NCBI RefSeq assembly: GCF_031010195.1
Contig: NZ_JAUAMC010000001.1
Location: forward strand, 1-64,000
Reading direction: 5' to 3'
Length of the DNA stretch: 64,000 nt
Source: Halomonas sp. SpR8
Lineage (GTDB): Bacteria > Pseudomonadota > Gammaproteobacteria > Pseudomonadales > Halomonadaceae
Part shown: positions 61,271 to 64,000 of the stretch, one piece after another
Layout: every line of letters begins with the position of its first letter
Position numbering within the stretch: the first letter of the stretch is position 1
Made by a program: the position numbers and the translations under genes
The notes under the pieces: model-generated
What the model was told of the DNA's origin: nothing
What the model saw: the letters and a program-made list of their open reading frames with translations, nothing else
Database searches by the model: none

Positions 61271-61828
61271 ATGAATTTTTGCAGCCAGTGTGGTGATAAA
61301 GTACGTTTTGCCGTCCCCCAAGGGGATGATCGGCCACGCTACCTGTGCGATGCCTGCGGTACGATTCATTACCAGAATCCGCGTATTGTAGCCGGTACGC
61401 TGCCCGTTAGCGGTAGTAAAGTGCTGCTCTGTAAGCGGGCGATTTCACCGCGCAAAGGCTACTGGACGCTGCCCGCCGGCTATATGGAAAACGCCGAATC
61501 AACCCAGCAAGCAGCCTCCAGAGAGACCCGCGAAGAGGCTTGTGCTGAGGTCGAGCTAGCCAACCTCTACACGCTCATTGACCTGCCGCATATCAATCAG
61601 GTGTATATGATTTTTCGCGCTGAGTTAGTCGGTGGCTTCAGCGCCGGGCCGGAAAGCCTGGAAGTCGCGCTATTTGAGGAGCATGAGATCCCTTGGGATG
61701 AGCTGGCTTTCACAACCATTGAGCGCACGCTCAAACACTTTTACGCCGACCGCCCTCACAACGAGTTTCCGCTACATATCAGTATGGTAACGCCTGAAGA
61801 TCGTGAGCGTTACTTTGGTAGTGCTTAA
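61271..61828 (+). CDS. Nudix hydrolase with N-terminal zinc ribbon
   Basis: A 185-residue protein. CSQCGDKVRF and CDACGTIHYQNP form a zinc ribbon; the Nudix box reads GYMENAESTQQAASRETREE followed by A. The layout resembles ADP-ribose/NADH-type zinc-ribbon Nudix enzymes, but the substrate is not known. The N-terminal Met is close to the first Cys pair, as in relatives. It is divergent from nudL. Confidence 0.88.
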   Translation: MNFCSQCGDKVRFAVPQGDDRPRYLCDACGTIHYQNPRIVAGTLPVSGSKVLLCKRAISPRKGYWTLPAGYMENAESTQQAASRETREEACAEVELANLYTLIDLPHINQVYMIFRAELVGGFSAGPESLEVALFEEHEIPWDELAFTTIERTLKHFYADRPHNEFPLHISMVTPEDRERYFGSA

Positions 61829-61844
61829 CACTTTAAAGGTTTGG

Positions 61845-62156
61845 TTATAGGTCGGCGAGCTGCCACACATCATAAGCGACTTCTTCGTAGGGATGGGCAA
61901 GTTTTAAGGCCGCGATGGCGCCGTGAATATGCGCTTCATCGCATAGCAGCTCGACTTTGAATTCTTCGACCTTTTCCAAACTGCCCACCGAGCCGATATG
62001 CGGGTGGGCTCCGCCCATTGGGCGGAATTGCCCCATGCCACGGGTTTGAAAGCAGACATTTTCATACTCTCCCATGCGACCGGCACCGGCCTCAAACACC
62101 GCTCGCTTGACGCTTTCAGCGTCTTCGATGGGAACAAAAAAAGCCAGTTTATACAT
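61845..62156 (-). CDS. NIF3-like small protein (CutA/PII-like fold)
   Basis: A 103-residue cytoplasmic protein. It contains YENVCFQTRGMGQFRPMGGAHPHIG and a C-terminal LAHPYEEVAYDVWQLADL, matching the small dimerisation-domain proteins annotated as NGG1p-interacting factor NIF3-like. GGGAG precedes the ATG at 62156. No biochemical role is established to my knowledge. Confidence 0.85.
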   Translation of the reverse strand: MYKLAFFVPIEDAESVKRAVFEAGAGRMGEYENVCFQTRGMGQFRPMGGAHPHIGSVGSLEKVEEFKVELLCDEAHIHGAIAALKLAHPYEEVAYDVWQLADL

Positions 62157-62285
62157 GCGATATCTCCCAGTGATCAGTCCTAGGTCGAACACTTTACTCT
62201 GGGTATATTAGCGGAAAGGTGACTTCTGGTCGCGAGCTTAGCTTTGTATGATGATATGTTAATAACTGTTTAAGTGAGTCAGTGT

Positions 62286-63236
62286 ATGGATAAATTTGAG
62301 GTAAAGCTGGAGCAGGCGGCCAGAGCCACCTGGATGTCTTACGTGGGGGGCATGACTCAGGACGAGATCGCCAGCCAGCTGGGGGTTTCACGCCCTGGGG
62401 TGCAGCGCTTATTAGCTTTGGCTCGTCAAGAAGGGCTGGTGAAGGTGCATATTGATCACCCTATTTCTAGCTGTGTGGCACTAGGCAGCGCGCTGCGTAA
62501 TCACTTTGGTTTGGCTTTTTGTGAGGTTGTACCCGCCGATAGTCAGACTGTCGACAACGCCGCTTCCTACATGGCTGTGGCTGCTGCGAAACGCATTGCG
62601 CAGTTAGTAGAGCGTAGCAAGCCATTGACGCTTTCGTTAGGCACAGGTCGTTCGGTTAGGGCAGCGGTAGAGGCCCTCAGCCGAATTGAACGGCCACAAC
62701 ACCGCTTTGTGTCTTTGATTGGTAATATCGCCCGTGATGGTTCAGCCAACCGTTATGATGCGGTGATGGTGATGGCAGATAAAACCGGTGGCGAGCGCTT
62801 TTTACTCCCTGCACCGGTAGTCGCTGAATCCCTGTCTGAAAAAGAGGCGATGCTTGAACAACGTCTATTTAAAGCGATTTCCGACGTGGCGCGAGAGTCA
62901 GAAGCTGCCTTTATCGGGATTGGGCGCTTTGACCGCCAAGCTACGCTGTTTCAAGATCATTTTATTAGTCAAAGCGAGTTGGATGAATTACTGGGTTTGA
63001 ATGCGGTAGGAGAGTTGCTTGGTTGGCCACTGAACTGCAACGGCGAGATAATCGACTGTTCGATTACGCGGCGTATCACTAGCTTTCCTTTGGAGCGCTT
63101 TGGTAAGCGTCACATGGTGGCTATTGCGGGAGGCCGGGAAAAGGCCAAGGCGATTCATGCTGCCTTGCGCGGCGACTGGCTTAAGGGATTAATCACCGAT
63201 GAAGTGGCTGCACGGCAGATTGTTGGTGCGTTGTAG
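62286..63236 (+). CDS. SorC/DeoR-type sugar-binding transcriptional regulator
   Basis: A 316-residue regulator. The N-terminal helix-turn-helix MTQDEIASQLGVSRPGVQRLL is followed by a sugar-phosphate-binding SorC domain with LSLGTGRSVRAAVEAL and the late HMVAIAGGREKAKAIHAAL. It probably controls the ABC transporter whose binding-protein gene starts 166 bases downstream. The start is taken at ATG 62286; a GTG four codons earlier is possible. Confidence 0.9.
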   Translation: MDKFEVKLEQAARATWMSYVGGMTQDEIASQLGVSRPGVQRLLALARQEGLVKVHIDHPISSCVALGSALRNHFGLAFCEVVPADSQTVDNAASYMAVAAAKRIAQLVERSKPLTLSLGTGRSVRAAVEALSRIERPQHRFVSLIGNIARDGSANRYDAVMVMADKTGGERFLLPAPVVAESLSEKEAMLEQRLFKAISDVARESEAAFIGIGRFDRQATLFQDHFISQSELDELLGLNAVGELLGWPLNCNGEIIDCSITRRITSFPLERFGKRHMVAIAGGREKAKAIHAALRGDWLKGLITDEVAARQIVGAL

Positions 63237-63402
63237 GGGCCAGTCTATTGCACTTTCATATATATCAAATGGAATAAGTTAGCATAAAGTCTAAGGCTAT
63301 GTGCTTTGCTTTTTTCTATCTTACGTACGATCATTTGTTCGATAGATGATCAATAAGATCAAGGCGACAACAATGCCAATACAAGCCCATTAGGAGTGCT
63401 TT

Positions 63403-64000
63403 ATGCAACTCGCACGTCACTTACCCATTACTACGCTAGCGGCTGCCATCGCCATCTCAGGCCATGCCCAGGCGCAAACCGAAATTACCGTGGCCACAGT
63501 TAACAACAACGACATGGTGATTATGCAGAGCCTCACCGAGGCCTTCGAAGAAGCGCACCCCGACATCACCCTGGACTGGGTGGTGCTTGAGGAGAACGTG
63601 CTCCGTCAGCGCATGACCACTGATATAGCCACCGATGGTGGCCAGTTTGACGTCATGACCATTGGAACTTACGAAGTGCCGATCTGGGCCGAGCGTGGCT
63701 GGCTGTCACCGCTGGATAACCTGCCCGACGACTACAACGAAGACGACCTGTTGGCCTCCGTTCGCGATGGTTTAAGCTACGACGATACGCCTCACGCACT
63801 GCCGTTTTATGCTGAAAGCTCAATGATGTACTACCGCACGGATCTATTCGAAGAAGCGGGTATTGAGATGAGCGAGCAGCCCACCTGGGAAGAGGTGCGT
63901 GAGTGGGCGGGCGAGCTACACGGCAGCGAAGAGGGGCTGGCGGGTATCTGCTTGCGCGGCAAACCTGGCTGGGGCGAAAACATGGCCTTTGTCTCCACTC
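63403..64000 (+). CDS. Sugar/polyol ABC transporter binding protein, N-terminal part (cut by window edge)
   Basis: The frame is open to the window end (199 codons). It has a signal peptide ending near HAQAQTEI and the SBP_bac_1 mature start with LTEAFEEAHPDITLDWVVL, FDVMTIGTYEVPIWAERGWL and ALPFYAESSMMYYRTDLFE. This matches sorbitol/mannitol-type (SmoE/MtlE) binding proteins. TAGGAG precedes the ATG at 63403. The SorC-type regulator upstream supports polyol uptake. The other transporter genes lie beyond the window. Confidence 0.88.
   Translation, partial: MQLARHLPITTLAAAIAISGHAQAQTEITVATVNNNDMVIMQSLTEAFEEAHPDITLDWVVLEENVLRQRMTTDIATDGGQFDVMTIGTYEVPIWAERGWLSPLDNLPDDYNEDDLLASVRDGLSYDDTPHALPFYAESSMMYYRTDLFEEAGIEMSEQPTWEEVREWAGELHGSEEGLAGICLRGKPGWGENMAFVST

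Noticed and set aside
1-64000. CRISPR arrays, tRNA, rRNA, prophage or integrase attachment sites
   Set aside because: No regularly spaced repeats, tRNA-like cloverleaves, rRNA signatures or phage genes were seen; the only mobile-element trace is the transposase end at 1-120.

Overview
The window reads as a chromosomal segment of a moderately halophilic marine gammaproteobacterium, most likely Halomonadaceae (Halomonas/Vreelandella). This rests on gene content and protein style recognised by eye: acidic periplasmic proteins, TRAP and tripartite tricarboxylate (TTT) carboxylate transporters, an enteric-type GntR/GntK pair and an opgG-like glucan gene. No database search was possible. About 65 protein genes are supported. 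No rRNA, tRNA or CRISPR array was seen.

1-16 kb is a sulfur-acquisition block. The end of an IS30-type transposase abuts an ssuCBAD alkanesulfonate operon (minus strand). Divergent from it are a four-domain rhodanese and a second sulfonate/nitrate-type ABC transporter, then a MOT1-like sulfate/molybdate permease. A sulfate ABC operon follows (sbp-cysT-cysW-cysA, minus, with a terminator after sbp), then its likely regulator cysB. 15.6-25.3 kb is the most unusual region. A CDP-alcohol phosphotransferase, an MDR dehydrogenase, an active-site-degenerate PTPS homologue, a glycosyltransferase-methyltransferase fusion and a flippase-like membrane protein sit together with a RibD reductase domain, a GTP cyclohydrolase II-like protein, a creatininase-family amidohydrolase and an FkbM methyltransferase. 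This looks like an uncharacterised pathway for a GTP-derived, possibly glycosylated pteridine or pyrimidine.

25-33 kb is envelope-related: an OpgG-like periplasmic glucan protein, a membrane sulfatase/phosphotransferase, ManC, and an LpxL-like acyltransferase between two small paralogous membrane proteins. 33-46 kb is mixed metabolism: an MFS exporter, a four-gene acyl-CoA module (ACAD, acyl-CoA synthetase, 3-hydroxyacyl-CoA dehydrogenase, crotonase), LysE and GST proteins, YaeQ, LpxR, YghU, an Asp/Glu racemase and the Ohr/OhrR peroxide pair.

46.7-55.3 kb is a gluconate-type regulon. A TRAP transporter plus gluconokinase and a TTT transporter plus a second gluconokinase and GntR are each preceded by a near-identical promoter block with a TTACCGGTAA operator. 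55-64 kb carries housekeeping and stress genes (MOSC, EamA, OsmC, PRC-barrel, L,D-transpeptidase, 2OG oxygenase, two Nudix hydrolases, a NIF3-like protein). It ends with a SorC-family regulator and the start of a sugar/polyol ABC binding protein cut by the window edge. Recurring themes are carboxylate and sulfur scavenging, and stem-loops placed directly after binding-protein genes inside transporter operons.
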